DNA from: Sporosarcina luteola
GTDB lineage: Bacteria > Bacillota > Bacilli > Bacillales_A > Planococcaceae
Assembly: GCF_023715245.1 (NCBI RefSeq)
Contig: NZ_JAMBNV010000001.1
Span: forward strand, 1 to 64,000
DNA: 64,000 bases
Reading direction: 5' to 3'
The notes beneath the pieces were generated by a model. The model was given only the letters and a program-made list of their open reading frames with translations, ran no database searches and had not been told where the DNA came from. Position numbers and translations under genes: made by a program. Positions 51,359 to 61,041 of the stretch are shown here, one piece after another (positions within the stretch are counted from its first letter, which is position 1; each line of letters starts with the position of its first letter).

Positions 51359-53770
51359 ATGACGACAACAGAAAAAACCTTAAAAATTAACGGAATGACA
51401 TGCGCGGCATGTGCAAACCGGATTGAAAAGGGATTATCCAAAATAGAAGGAGTCGAAAAGGCAAATGTCAACTTTGCTTTGGAAAGCTCCACAATCGTTT
51501 ATGATCCAGTTAAAACGAATATCGATGAGTTCAAGTCGAGAATTGAAAAACTAGGGTATGACGTTATTCAAGATAAAACTGAATTTGATGTGTCAGGCAT
51601 GACATGTGCGGCTTGTGCAACGAAAATTGAAAGACGTGTCAATAAAATGGATGGTGTATCAAATGCTACGGTCAATTTTGCACTTGAAACGCTGACAGTG
51701 GACTATGACAGCGGACAAACAAGCCCGAATGAAATGATGGCCAAAGTGAAGAAGATGGGCTATGAATTGATTCCAAAAACGAATGGCAAAGAAAAAATAG
51801 ATCATAAGGAACAGGAAATTAAAAAACAATACCGGAAATTCATTTTTTCTGCAATACTGACTTTGCCATTATTGTGGACGATGGTAGCACATTTCGAATT
51901 CCTTTCTTTCCTTTATTTGCCGGCAATCTTAATGAATCCATGGGTGCAGCTGGCACTTGCGACACCTGTTCAATTCATCGTGGGGGCACAGTTTTATAAA
52001 GGTGCCTACAATTCATTGAGAAATCTGAGTGCCAATATGGATGTGCTTGTCGCACTGGGAACGAGCGCTGCCTATTTCTACAGCCTTTACTTAACTTTTG
52101 AATGGATGAATGCGGGTAGTGCCGGTCATCCGGAGCTCTACTTTGAAGCATCCGCAGTTATCATCACACTCATCGTTCTTGGTAAATTATTCGAAGTGAG
52201 AGCAAAAGGGAAAACGAGCCAGGCGATTCAAAAACTGCTTGGCCTGCAGGCGAAAACTGCACGAATTCTGAAGGATGGTATTGAACAAGAGATCCCCATA
52301 GAAGAAGTGGTTGCAGGGGACATCATCCTCGTAAAACCAGGTGAAAAAATTCCTGTCGATGGAGAAATTGTTTCCGGACAATCGGCGATTGATGAATCGA
52401 TGATTACAGGTGAAAGTATTCCTGTCGATAAAGTACCTGGAAACTCCGTTATCGGGGCTACGATCAATAAAAATGGTTCATTGCAAATCAAAGCAACGAA
52501 GGTCGGTAAGGATAGCGCATTATCGCAAATCGTCAAAGTCGTTGAAGAAGCGCAAGGCTCCAAAGCTGAAATCCAACGTTTGGCGGATAGAATTTCGGGC
52601 ATCTTTGTCCCTATCGTTGTCGGCATTGCTATTTTAACGTTCTTCATCTGGTATTTCGCTGTCACGCCGGGCGACTTCAGATCGGCACTCATTCCGACCA
52701 TTTCCATTCTCGTCATTGCATGTCCGTGTGCACTTGGATTGGCAACACCGACTTCCATCATGGCAGGATCGGGTCGAGCTGCTGAAATGGGATTACTGTT
52801 TAAAGGCGGGGAGCATCTTGAAAATACCCGCTCCATTGACACGGTAGTGTTAGATAAAACAGGAACTGTTACAAAAGGTCAACCAGCGTTAACAGACGTT
52901 ATCGTATCAGAAGGCTTTATTGAGCAAGATGTCCTTCAATTGGTCGCATCGGCTGAGAACCAGTCTGAGCATCCACTTGCGCAGGCAATCGTAACAGGCG
53001 TCAAAGAAAAAGGTGTCGAATTGATTGAAGTGGAAGCTTTCAACGCGCTTCCTGGATACGGAATTGAAGCGGAAGTTGCTGGAAAGCATTTATTTGTCGG
53101 TACGCGAAAATTAATGCGCAGCCGTAATGTTGACCTTCATGATATTGAATCCACGATGGAGAAAATGGAGAACGAAGGGAAAACAGCGATGCTTATCGCA
53201 ATTGGCGGGAAGCTTGCGGGCGTCGTGGCGGTTGCGGATACTGTGAAAGAAACTTCCAAAGAGGCAATCAAAAGAATGCAGGAACTTGGACTCGATGTCA
53301 TTATGCTGACAGGGGACAACAGACATACTGCTGAAGCAATCGGCCGGACAGTTGGACTGACTCATATCATTGCAGAAGTTCTTCCAGACCAGAAAAGCGA
53401 TAAAATCAAAGAACTGCAATCTCAAGGAAAGAAAGTCGCAATGGTCGGCGATGGCATCAATGACGCTCCGGCGCTTGCTATGGCGGATATCGGTATGGCG
53501 GTCGGCACCGGAACGGATATTGCGATTGAGGCGGCAGACATTACGTTAATGCGCGGCGATCTAAATAGTGTTGCTGATGCCTTCATTATGAGTCGGAAGA
53601 CGATGCGCAACATTAAGCAGAACCTGTTTTTCGCCTTCTTTTACAACACGATCGGCATACCTGTGGCGGCACTTGGTCTGTTAGCCCCATGGGTTGCGGG
53701 CGCCGCGATGGCCTTCAGCTCGGTATCGGTCGTACTGAACGCGCTTAGACTTCAACGAGTGAAACTGTAA
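51359..53770 (+). CDS. copA: Copper-exporting P1B-type ATPase CopA
   Basis: This 803-residue ATPase pumps Cu(I) out of the cell. Two N-terminal metal domains carry GMTCAACAN (about 13-21) and GMTCAACAT (about 81-89). Eight membrane helices follow; the transport site CPCALG is in helix 6. The phosphorylated Asp is in DKTGTVTKG, the nucleotide domain has SEHPLAQAI, and the hinge is [10 protein letters not shown]. The final helix pair contains the conserved NTIGIP and [28 protein letters not shown] precedes the ATG. It is the last gene of the csoR-copZ-copA set. Confidence 0.97.
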   Translation: MTTTEKTLKINGMTCAACANRIEKGLSKIEGVEKANVNFALESSTIVYDPVKTNIDEFKSRIEKLGYDVIQDKTEFDVSGMTCAACATKIERRVNKMDGVSNATVNFALETLTVDYDSGQTSPNEMMAKVKKMGYELIPKTNGKEKIDHKEQEIKKQYRKFIFSAILTLPLLWTMVAHFEFLSFLYLPAILMNPWVQLALATPVQFIVGAQFYKGAYNSLRNLSANMDVLVALGTSAAYFYSLYLTFEWMNAGSAGHPELYFEASAVIITLIVLGKLFEVRAKGKTSQAIQKLLGLQAKTARILKDGIEQEIPIEEVVAGDIILVKPGEKIPVDGEIVSGQSAIDESMITGESIPVDKVPGNSVIGATINKNGSLQIKATKVGKDSALSQIVKVVEEAQGSKAEIQRLADRISGIFVPIVVGIAILTFFIWYFAVTPGDFRSALIPTISILVIACPCALGLATPTSIMAGSGRAAEMGLLFKGGEHLENTRSIDTVVLDKTGTVTKGQPALTDVIVSEGFIEQDVLQLVASAENQSEHPLAQAIVTGVKEKGVELIEVEAFNALPGYGIEAEVAGKHLFVGTRKLMRSRNVDLHDIESTMEKMENEGKTAMLIAIGGKLAGVVAVADTVKETSKEAIKRMQELGLDVIMLTGDNRHTAEAIGRTVGLTHIIAEVLPDQKSDKIKELQSQGKKVAMVGDGINDAPALAMADIGMAVGTGTDIAIEAADITLMRGDLNSVADAFIMSRKTMRNIKQNLFFAFFYNTIGIPVAALGLLAPWVAGAAMAFSSVSVVLNALRLQRVKL

Positions 53771-53790
53771 CAGCTTTCAAATACAAATAC

Positions 53791-53820
53791 AAAAGCCCAT
53801 CCATCCGGATGGGCTTTTAC
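53791..53820. terminator. Bidirectional terminator between copA and yqeY
   Basis: AAAAGCCCATCC and GGATGGGCTTTT form a perfect 12-bp stem with a 4-base loop and serve both convergent genes. Confidence 0.93.
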
Positions 53821-53825
53821 CTATG

Positions 53826-54254
53826 TTACTGAATGAGACTCTTCACAGCCTTTGACATCGTAGCGCCGTCTGTTTTGCCGGCTAGGAGCGGCTTAGCAAT
53901 TTTCATTGCATCCCCCATGTTCATACCTTGGACGACTCCCGCTTCTGTCAGCAATGCCTTCACTTCATCCTCGCTTAATTGCTTCGGCAAGAATGATTTA
54001 AGCAAAACTAATTTCGCCTTTTCCTGTTCAATTAAATCTTCACGCTGCGCTTTTTCGGCACCTTCCAACGCTTGATTCGTCTGTTTGATTTCGCGGTTGA
54101 CGATTGCGACTTCCTCTTCCTCTGTCAAAGCGGAACCCTTTTCTTTTTCAGCAAGGTCAAGTCCGGACTTCAAAATTGTCAACACGCCTTTGGAAAGGAC
54201 ATCCTTGTCTCTCATTGCCTGCTTTAGTTGTTCGAACACAGTTGTCTTTAACAT
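53826..54254 (-). CDS. yqeY: YqeY family protein (GatB/YqeY domain)
   Basis: This 142-residue helical protein is related to the tRNA-binding tail of GatB. KGVLTILKSGLDLAEKEKG, then AIVNREIKQ and SFLPKQLSEDEV, are family landmarks. The family average is near 147 residues, so it is full length. A role in tRNA amidation is suspected but not established. AAGAGGCGATTTGAACG precedes the ATG. It stands alone here and not next to rpsU, its usual Bacillus neighbour. Confidence 0.92.
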   Translation of the reverse strand: MLKTTVFEQLKQAMRDKDVLSKGVLTILKSGLDLAEKEKGSALTEEEEVAIVNREIKQTNQALEGAEKAQREDLIEQEKAKLVLLKSFLPKQLSEDEVKALLTEAGVVQGMNMGDAMKIAKPLLAGKTDGATMSKAVKSLIQ

Positions 54255-54483
54255 CGTTCAAATCGCCTCTTTTCATTTATCGAATGCATCCAATCCACTC
54301 GAATTTGTTTAATAATTATAGAGGAGGCTGCCTTTAACTGCAACTTATGGGTATTGCAATAAGGAAGAGTAGAGAGAAAAAACACTATCACGTGAATAAT
54401 TAATTACTTTACTTATAGTAAATCCGACCGATATTAGTAATCGTGTGTGGACTCGAATACAAAAATAATAGGAGATGTAGAGT

Positions 54484-56160
54484 ATGTTTAAAAGTATAAA
54501 AAGTAAATTGTTGTTTTCTTTTTCATTGGTAATTTTATTAGTGCTTTTGTATGGCGTTTATAATATTTACGTAGTAATGAAGAGTAATGAAGAGGCAAGG
54601 AATATAGTGGAGAGAGAGCTTCCGCTATTGATTGCCCATGATAAGATGGCGTTGACAATGGCCAACCGTATTTCGACAGCCCGGGGATATGTCCTATACG
54701 GAGGAGATTTCAAGGACAGATTCAATGAGTATACTGAGCTTGGAAAGCAAAGTGAAGCAATCATTCGGGATATAAATGAAACGGAAGAGTTTGATCGTCT
54801 CATCGAGAAAACGATAGCATGGCGAACGATAATCAGTGAAGAAGTGTTTGGTGAGTATGATAAAGGTAACAAGGAGTTAGCGCTGAGAAACTTAGATCAG
54901 TCGACTCCGATGGTTCGTGAAATTATGGCAGGATATGAGAAATTGGCGGCAGATTATGAAAAAAATATTAATGCTGCAGAAGCGAAAATTATCGAAGACG
55001 GGAATCTGACGCTTAAGATTGTGAGCATTGTGACGGTTTTAGTCATCCTATTAAGTATAGCTGCTGCACTCTTAACAGCAGAACAAATTACAAAACCGAT
55101 TAAGATGATAATGAATCGTATGACTGAGATGGCTAAAGGCGATTTAAGCGGTGAAAATATGATCACAACTGCCAAGGATGAGATTGGCCAGCTTGTCCAT
55201 GCGGCAAATGAGATGAGCCATAACACCCGCAATTTGTTGAATACGATCAATGATATTTCAAGCTCTGTATCAGCCCAAAGTGAAGAGCTGACGCAATCCG
55301 CGACAGAAGTGAAATCCGCGACCGACCAGGTAGCTATGACGATGTATGATTTGGCGGAAGGTGCAGAATCTCAAGCGACACAAGCAGGTCATTTATCTGA
55401 CTTGATGGACTCGTTCGTTCATCAAGTAGAAGAGGCAGATGAAAAAGGCGGACATATTCAAGTTGCGTCTACAAAAGTCTTGAACATGACTTCGGAAGGT
55501 CGCCGTTTAATGGATCTTTCCAATGAGCAAATGGGTAGAATTGATAGCATTGTGCAATTCTCGGTCGATAAAATACAAGGTTTGGATGCCCAATCACAGG
55601 AAATCTCGAAATTGGTTGTCGTCATTAAAGATATTGCGGACCAAACGAATTTATTAGCTTTAAATGCAGCTATCGAAGCGGCAAGGGCAGGCGAGCACGG
55701 CAAAGGGTTCGCAGTCGTAGCCGAAGAAGTGAGAAACTTGGCGGAACAGGTTTCCCTTTCCGTGACGGACATTACGAAAATTGTGGGTGACATACAATCC
55801 GAATCCAGTTCGGTGGCAGCATCCCTCATTGAAGGATATGGGGAAGTGGAAAAAGGTACAGAACAAATTACGCAGACGAGTCAAACGTTCAACGATATTA
55901 ATGATGCTGTAACAGAAGTGGCCGCCCATATTACAACCATTTCAAGCAACTTATCGGAGATGGTTTCCCGCAGTCAGGAAATGCGCGGCTCAGTAGAGGA
56001 GATTGCAGCCATTACGCAAGAAACGTCTGCAGGCATTGAACAGACATCTGCTTCAGCGCAACAGACAAATAGCTCGATGGAAGAAGTGGCAATGAGCTCA
56101 GAACAGCTATCGAAATACGCTGAAGAACTCAATCGGAATGTTCTTCAATTTAAGTTGTAA
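54484..56160 (+). CDS. Methyl-accepting chemotaxis protein
   Basis: This 558-residue receptor has TM1 (about 8-28), a four-helix-bundle ligand domain (about 35-180), TM2 (about 184-205), a HAMP domain (about 206-260) and a long signalling coiled coil. The hairpin tip is [26 protein letters not shown]-like at residues 380-405. It signals through CheW and CheA to the flagellar motor. A sigma-D-like -10 ACCGATAT lies at 54427-54434, without a good TAAA -35. ATAGGAGATG precedes the ATG. The ligand is unknown. Confidence 0.93.
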   Translation: MFKSIKSKLLFSFSLVILLVLLYGVYNIYVVMKSNEEARNIVERELPLLIAHDKMALTMANRISTARGYVLYGGDFKDRFNEYTELGKQSEAIIRDINETEEFDRLIEKTIAWRTIISEEVFGEYDKGNKELALRNLDQSTPMVREIMAGYEKLAADYEKNINAAEAKIIEDGNLTLKIVSIVTVLVILLSIAAALLTAEQITKPIKMIMNRMTEMAKGDLSGENMITTAKDEIGQLVHAANEMSHNTRNLLNTINDISSSVSAQSEELTQSATEVKSATDQVAMTMYDLAEGAESQATQAGHLSDLMDSFVHQVEEADEKGGHIQVASTKVLNMTSEGRRLMDLSNEQMGRIDSIVQFSVDKIQGLDAQSQEISKLVVVIKDIADQTNLLALNAAIEAARAGEHGKGFAVVAEEVRNLAEQVSLSVTDITKIVGDIQSESSSVAASLIEGYGEVEKGTEQITQTSQTFNDINDAVTEVAAHITTISSNLSEMVSRSQEMRGSVEEIAAITQETSAGIEQTSASAQQTNSSMEEVAMSSEQLSKYAEELNRNVLQFKL

Positions 56161-56166
56161 ACGGGA

Positions 56167-56206
56167 AAAGGGGGCTGTTCCGGAAATTATTCTGGAACAG
56201 CCCCTT
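56167..56206. terminator. Hairpin after the chemoreceptor gene (GGGGCTGTTCC type)
   Basis: AAGGGGGCTGTTCC with GGAA pairs with CTGGAACAGCCCCTT. It is the most regular member of the dispersed hairpin family. Confidence 0.8.
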
Positions 56207-56246
56207 ATAGTTGACGCAAAGTGGCAGGCAAAAAGATGATATGAGT

Positions 56247-56412
56247 AGTTATCGATCAATCTTGTGAGGTTATCGTTCATTTCACAACGGATATCGATCA
56301 ATTTCCGTGAGTTATCGTTCAATTCACAACGAATATCGACCAATTTCCGTGAGTTATCGTTCAATTCAAGAGAGTTATCGGTCACTTTCCGGAAGTTATC
56401 GTCATTTCGGGA
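56247..56412. repeat. Tandem array of about 21-bp repeats, TTATCGTTCA type
   Basis: Eight units with core TTATCGNTCA alternate tails TTTCCGTGAG and TTCACAACGA. Spacing is 21-22 bp. The array lies between the convergent chemoreceptor and phnA-like genes, after the terminator hairpin. The frames through it are Asn/Arg/Ser-rich repeats with no start signals, so I treat it as non-coding. Confidence 0.85.
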
Positions 56413-56435
56413 CCTTCGACTCAGTGAGAATCTGC

Positions 56436-56774
56436 TTAAATCTTCTTCACAAACTCTGATTTCAACTGCATTGCACCGAAACCGGCGATTTTGCAATCAA
56501 TATCATGATCGCCTTCAACCAACTTGATGTTTTTCACCGTCGTTCCCATTTTGACGACGTTCGAGCTTCCTTTTACCTTTAAATCTTTGATGACAGTTAC
56601 TGTATCACCGTCGTTCAATTCATTTCCATTCGCATCACGGACGACCGCAGCTTCTTCTTCGGTCTCCTGGGATTCCAATGTCCACTCGTGTGCACATTCA
56701 GGGCAAACAAACAGGTTTCCGTCTTCATATGTGTATTCGGAATTACATTTTGGACAATTAGGTAAATTATTCAT
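56436..56774 (-). CDS. PhnA/YjdM family zinc-ribbon protein
   Basis: This 112-residue protein has an N-terminal zinc ribbon (CPKC at 8-11 and CPEC at about 26-29) and a C-terminal domain with the family string [17 protein letters not shown]. It was named for alkylphosphonate uptake, but that role is doubtful and function is open. The ATG at 56774 follows TGGAGGAATC; the open frame extends 34 codons further without support. It is a single gene. Confidence 0.92.
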   Translation of the reverse strand: MNNLPNCPKCNSEYTYEDGNLFVCPECAHEWTLESQETEEEAAVVRDANGNELNDGDTVTVIKDLKVKGSSNVVKMGTTVKNIKLVEGDHDIDCKIAGFGAMQLKSEFVKKI

Positions 56775-56863
56775 GACTTGATTCCTCCATCTAGTAGTAT
56801 CAATCATACTATAGCAAAGAACAGGATTAATCCAAGTCGGGCGGAAGCAAAACACAACGGCAT

Positions 56864-56892
56864 TTGTATAAATCACAAGTATTTGCTATATT
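56864..56892 (+). promoter_or_regulatory. Sigma-A promoter of the proS T-box
   Basis: -35 TTGTAT (56864-56869) and -10 TATATT (56887-56892) are separated by exactly 17 bases. Confidence 0.75.
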
Positions 56893-56898
56893 ATAAGC

Positions 56899-57138
56899 AA
56901 TATGGAATCACTGATGTGGCCAAGTAGATGAAAAATGTGAACCAGAAAGTATGGCAAATTGCTGAGAGCCGTACCACCGCTTTTCATTGAACCCTACCAC
57001 GGAGATGTCATGCAAACATGACCGGGTCGTTTTCGTTACAGAACGTTCGAGGGCTTAGCATCGCTAGGCCGAATGAAGGTGGTACCACGTCTATCCAGCG
57101 CAAAGACGTCCTTATGTCAGGACAGCTTTGCGCTTTTT
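56899..57138 (+). promoter_or_regulatory. T-box leader of proS, proline-specific
   Basis: This leader of about 240 nt has the T-box AAGGTGGTACCACG at 57076-57089 and a terminator at 57097-57138 (stem AGCGCAAAG/CTTTGCGCT plus T run). The specifier region GAAC-CCT-A-CCACG-GAG puts CCT, a proline codon, at 56993-56995, which matches the gene it controls. Uncharged tRNA-Pro would stabilise the antiterminator and raise proS expression. Confidence 0.92.
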
Positions 57139-57162
57139 ATTATGTATAGGGAGGAAATCAAG

Positions 57163-58599
57163 ATGAGTAATCAGAAGAACGATTTTTCAAAATGGTATAT
57201 CGACACGATCCAGAAGGCGGATTTAATGGATTATACACCGGTTCGTGGATGTATCGCATTCAAACCGGACGGCTACGAAATTTGGGAGCATATCCAAGCT
57301 GAAATGGATAAGCGTTTCAAGGAGACCGGCCACCGAAATGCATATTTCCCGATGCTAATTCCTGAGTCGTTTTTCCAAAAAGAGAAAGATCATATCGAAG
57401 GATTTTCTCCTGAATTACCATGGGTGACGGAAGCTGCAGGTGAGAAATTGGAAGAGCGTTTGGCATTGCGTCCGACGTCCGAGACGATGATCGGCCACTT
57501 GTATTCCGATTGGATCAAGAGTTATCGTGACCTTCCAGTATTGATCAACCAATGGGCGAACGTCTTCCGTTGGGAAAAAAGAACATTGCCTTTCATCCGT
57601 ACGTCTGAGTTTTTATGGCAAGAAGGCCATACGGCGCATGTCGATGAAGAAGAAGCACGTGCAGAAACAATGCAGATGTTGAATATTTATAAAGAAGTCG
57701 TGGAAGAGCTATTGGCGATTCCAGTTTATGACGGACAAAAAACGCCTTCAGAACGTTTTGCAGGCGCAGTCGACACGTATTCAATCGAAGCGATGATGAA
57801 GGACGGGAAAGCGGTTCAAGCAGGTACGTCCCATTATTTAGGTACGAAGTTTGCGGAAGCATTCGACATCAAATATTTGACGAAGGAAAACCGTCATGAA
57901 TTCGTCCATACGACATCATGGGGAACTTCGACGCGTTTGATCGGCTCGGTCATCATGGTTCACGGGGATGAGCAAGGACTTGTGCTGCCTCCACGTATTG
58001 CACCGACACAAGTTGTGTTAATCCCAGTCGGTCCTTGGAAGAAGAACCCAGCCATCATGGAGAAGTTGGATGAAGTCTTCGCTGAGTTGAAAGCGAAAGG
58101 CATCCGCGTGCGATTGGATGATTCCGATCAGTCTCCAGGATTCAAGTTCAATGAGTGGGAACTGAAAGGCGTTCCAGTCCGTGTTGAACTAGGACCACGT
58201 GATTTGGAGAACAATCAAGCGCTTATGAAAGCGCGCGACGAAGACGAAAAAGTCGCCATTGACTTGGCAAATATCGTCGACAGCATAGAACAGGAATTGC
58301 AAACGATGCAGACACGCCTGCTTGAAAAAGCGCGTGCTTTCCGGGCGGAGCATTCCCATACGCATATCGACACAATGGAGGACCTGACGAAGCATATCGC
58401 GGATTCGGCGGAGAAAGGCGAAATCCCTGGTTGGATTCTTGCCGGCTGGTGCGGCGAGGACGCGTGCGAAGAGCAAGTGAAGGAAGAAACAATGTTCACT
58501 ACACGCAACATTCCATTCAATCCACCGGCTGAAAAGTCGACATGCATTAATTGTGGAAAAGACTCGAAACATACAGTTTGGTTTGCGAGAGCTTATTAA
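57163..58599 (+). CDS. proS: Prolyl-tRNA synthetase, archaeal/eukaryotic-like type
   Basis: This 478-residue class II synthetase charges tRNA-Pro. Motif 2 FRWEKRTLPFIRTSEFLWQEGHT and motif 3 region TSTRLIGSVIMVHGD are clear. It lacks the bacterial editing insertion and ends in a zinc-type C-terminal domain (GWCGEDACEE, then CINCGK) and terminal Tyr, so it is the type 3 (ProS2) form that some Bacillales carry beside the standard enzyme. The ATG at 57163 follows AGGGAGGAAATC; the longer frame starts inside the T-box. Confidence 0.95.
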   Translation: MSNQKNDFSKWYIDTIQKADLMDYTPVRGCIAFKPDGYEIWEHIQAEMDKRFKETGHRNAYFPMLIPESFFQKEKDHIEGFSPELPWVTEAAGEKLEERLALRPTSETMIGHLYSDWIKSYRDLPVLINQWANVFRWEKRTLPFIRTSEFLWQEGHTAHVDEEEARAETMQMLNIYKEVVEELLAIPVYDGQKTPSERFAGAVDTYSIEAMMKDGKAVQAGTSHYLGTKFAEAFDIKYLTKENRHEFVHTTSWGTSTRLIGSVIMVHGDEQGLVLPPRIAPTQVVLIPVGPWKKNPAIMEKLDEVFAELKAKGIRVRLDDSDQSPGFKFNEWELKGVPVRVELGPRDLENNQALMKARDEDEKVAIDLANIVDSIEQELQTMQTRLLEKARAFRAEHSHTHIDTMEDLTKHIADSAEKGEIPGWILAGWCGEDACEEQVKEETMFTTRNIPFNPPAEKSTCINCGKDSKHTVWFARAY

Positions 58600-58614
58600 T
58601 ATTTTGAATGAATT

Positions 58615-58644
58615 AGGCTGCCATCCCTTGGGAGGCAGCCTTTT
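58615..58644 (+). terminator. Intrinsic terminator of proS
   Basis: AGGCTGCC and GGCAGCCT form a perfect 8-bp stem followed by four T. Confidence 0.88.
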
Positions 58645-58704
58645 GCATGGAGATATTTTGTTATTGTGATCCATTTTATGGATAAAGAGAGCTGTTAAAT
58701 GGTT

Positions 58705-58964
58705 AAGCGGTGATAAATAGATGCTGAGTGGTGATAACCTCATCGTGAGTGGTGATAAGGTGTCTCTGAGTGGTGATAAACCCATTATAAGTGGTGATAA
58801 ATTTTCAAGTTGGCGTGATTCCGTGAGAATCGGTGGTAAAGCTCGCAAAGTTGATGGTAATCCCCCGATTCGGTGATAAACCATAGAGATTCGGTGATAA
58901 ACCACCTAGATTCGGTGATAACGCCCCACAAGTCGGTGATAAACCGCCGAGATTCGGTGACAAC
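58705..58964. repeat. Tandem array of about 21-bp repeats, GGTGATAA type
   Basis: About 13 units share GGTGATAA. The first part has GAGTGGTGATAA, the second ATTCGGTGATAAACC, with two or three worn units between. Spacing is 20-22 bp. It lies between the convergent proS and sucrose-phosphatase-like genes and abuts the stop codon of the latter. The minus-strand frames read as LSPxxGG repeats without a start signal, which I regard as spurious. Confidence 0.87.
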
Positions 58965-59705
58965 TCATCCAACAGACTCCCGCCCCTCCCCATAAAAGTG
59001 TAGCCACGCTTCGTGAATGCCCCCCGCACAGTTTTCATTTGCTCGAAAAAGATTCTCGCAAGGCTCCATTTCCAGCAGCTCGGGCTGGGCGTTGCCGACG
59101 ATGACGGAAGGGTGGCCGAGGGAAAGCATGTCCCTGTCATTGCCAGAATCGCCTGCGATCAGCAACTGGACCCCATCCATCGCATACCGTTCGAGTGCAT
59201 ATTCCAATGCATTCCCTTTGCCTGCTCCAAAAGGAAGTACGTCAATATCCCGGTTTGAGCTGAAGATGAACGTATGTGGAATCGCCTGGGCATCGAGTGC
59301 TTCCCGGAATTCATCCACCGCCCCGATATCATCAGACACAGTAAAGGAAACACGTCGATCATCGGGTAGCTCCTGTCTTTTCAAAGAAGGAAAAGTGGCC
59401 GCAATTTCGGCAATCATCTCAGGCTGCCAATCTTTCTGCATTCGCTCTTTCCAATCCGAAACTTCCATTAACCCGTCGGCATGATAAATAGACGTACCCA
59501 CATCCGTTATAAGCAGATCGGGCATCGGCAACCCTTCTGCCGCGATAAGCGATTGGGCGGAGGGAAAATGCCTGCCAGTCACATAGAAGAGCGCGATCTC
59601 ATGAGGCGCGCTGTTAAAGTACTCAAGCAGTCGCCCGAGCGCATCCACATCACCGACAAACGTTCCATCCAAATCAGTCGCTAGCAAATACTTTTTGTTT
59701 TTCAA
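58965..59705 (-). CDS. HAD phosphatase, sucrose-6-phosphate phosphatase-like
   Basis: This 246-residue HAD hydrolase of the Cof/S6PP type has motif I DLDGTFVGD (cyanobacterial and plant enzymes have DLDNTWVGD), YVTGR near residue 40 (motif II), a cap domain, and GDSGNDRDML (motif IV). TTG at 59705 is chosen because GAGGTGG lies 5 bases upstream; it overlaps the end of the glycosyltransferase gene by 32 bases. The pair looks like a sucrose-phosphate synthase/phosphatase module, but related glycosides cannot be excluded. Confidence 0.82.
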   Translation of the reverse strand: MKNKKYLLATDLDGTFVGDVDALGRLLEYFNSAPHEIALFYVTGRHFPSAQSLIAAEGLPMPDLLITDVGTSIYHADGLMEVSDWKERMQKDWQPEMIAEIAATFPSLKRQELPDDRRVSFTVSDDIGAVDEFREALDAQAIPHTFIFSSNRDIDVLPFGAGKGNALEYALERYAMDGVQLLIAGDSGNDRDMLSLGHPSVIVGNAQPELLEMEPCENLFRANENCAGGIHEAWLHFYGEGRESVG

Positions 59706-60891
59706 ACATGACCACCTCATACAATTCATCCATTTTCTTGGCGACAGTGTCCCAATCGAATTCCCGCCGCGCATAGGCAGCAGCACGCCTTCCGAGGGCA
59801 CGGGCGAACTCATTATTTGCTGCAAGTAGCTTCATGGCGAATGCCAAATGCTCATGGTTTTCCTTTTCAATGTGGATGCCCGTCTCTCGATGGCGGACAA
59901 CGTCCTGTAAACCTCCAACTTTCGAAGCGATGACAGGGCTTCCGCATGCTTGCGCTTCCGCAGCGACCATTCCGAACGATTCGTACGTAGAAGGTACAAT
60001 GACGGCGGTCGCTTCGTTGAATAGATCAGCCAATTGGCGTTGGGTACGGGCTCCGATGAATTCGATATTCCGTTCCAATCCCTTAACCGCCTTTTTCAAT
60101 TTAGGATCGGCCGGCAGTTTCTTTTGCATATCAATTTTATCCGGGTCTCCTCCTGCAATGACGAGCTTTGCGGATGGCGGCAGCTCATGCCGCTCCATTA
60201 GTAGTCTGAAGGCTTGAAGAAGCGTGTAGATTCCTTTCGTCTTTTCCAGCCTTCCCGCAAATGCGAAAAATGGCTGCCGTTTTTCCTTTTCGATAGTTGG
60301 CTTGAAGTTCTTGTCAACCCCTATGGGAATGACTTTAATGGGGGAAGGGTCTGCAACGAAGCTATGAATTAATTTCTTTTCGGTTGCAGTCGTAGCGACT
60401 ACAGTGTCAGCTAACTGCAATATCAATTGCTCAGCGTCCATTCTTTTGGCTTCCCGAACGCCCGTCGCTTGCTCTTTGGCAATTGCTAGCGAGTGGGAAG
60501 TGTGAATCCATGGCAATCCATATTCCTCTGCCACTTTCGCGCCAAGAAGCCCGGAAAGCCAATAATGAGTATGCATCAAGTCATAGGACGACAAGTCGAT
60601 TCGAGAACGCATTTCGTCATAAAAATCGTACAGCATGTCGTACATCTGGTTCTTCGGTACAAAGCCCTTCACCCCTGCCGATACACGGATTACTCGACAT
60701 TTGGAGCCGAATTCCTCTATAGCAGGCGTTTTTGCATCAGCCCAATGGGTAATGACATCCACTGTATGGCCTTTTTTATCCAATGAAAGTGCTAACTGTT
60801 TTACGTAATTATTTTGTCCGCCTGCCTGTTCGCCTCCAAGCGGTGCAAGCGGATCGCCGTGATCAGAAATGAATACGATTCTTTTCTTCAT
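59674..60891 (-). CDS. Family 4 glycosyltransferase, sucrose-phosphate synthase-like
   Basis: This 405-residue GT-B fold enzyme has an N-terminal acceptor domain with GGEQAGGQNNYVKQLALSL near residue 20 (as in sucrose synthases), HTHYWLSG, HTSHSLA, and a donor domain with FAGRLEKTKG and PSTYESFGMVAAEAQACG (the E-x7-E motif). It would join a nucleotide sugar to a phosphosugar. ATG at 60891 follows GAAGGAGAG. It forms a two-gene operon with the HAD phosphatase. Confidence 0.85.
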   Translation of the reverse strand: MKKRIVFISDHGDPLAPLGGEQAGGQNNYVKQLALSLDKKGHTVDVITHWADAKTPAIEEFGSKCRVIRVSAGVKGFVPKNQMYDMLYDFYDEMRSRIDLSSYDLMHTHYWLSGLLGAKVAEEYGLPWIHTSHSLAIAKEQATGVREAKRMDAEQLILQLADTVVATTATEKKLIHSFVADPSPIKVIPIGVDKNFKPTIEKEKRQPFFAFAGRLEKTKGIYTLLQAFRLLMERHELPPSAKLVIAGGDPDKIDMQKKLPADPKLKKAVKGLERNIEFIGARTQRQLADLFNEATAVIVPSTYESFGMVAAEAQACGSPVIASKVGGLQDVVRHRETGIHIEKENHEHLAFAMKLLAANNEFARALGRRAAAYARREFDWDTVAKKMDELYEVVMFEKQKVFASD

Positions 60892-61002
60892 GTAAATCTC
60901 TCCTTCGAAGATATCAGAAGTATCCTTGTATCTAATGTCTTTATATACCCTTATTGACAAATAGAAAACATAGTTAGAGAGCAAGCTTTACAATAAAATA
61001 AA

Positions 61003-61030
61003 CTCCTCCCGGTAAGATAATCGGGAGGAG
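61003..61030 (-). terminator. Intrinsic terminator of the alanyl-tRNA editing gene
   Basis: CTCCTCCCG and CGGGAGGAG form a 9-bp stem with a 10-base loop. On the minus strand it is followed by a T-rich tail. Confidence 0.85.
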
Positions 61031-61041
61031 CCACATATCAA

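Noticed and set aside
57073..57162. N-terminal extension of ProS
   Set aside because: It lies inside the T-box and terminator. MSNQKNDF at 57163 is the usual start and has GGGAGG before it.
58189..58905. Minus-strand open frame with LSP repeats overlapping proS
   Set aside because: It is the antisense translation of the GGTGATAA array and of proS, without a start signal.
56247..58964. CRISPR array or DnaA-box cluster
   Set aside because: Units of about 21 bp have no distinct spacer/repeat division and no cas genes are nearby. TTATC cores do not extend to TTATCCACA, and there is no dnaA or dnaN.
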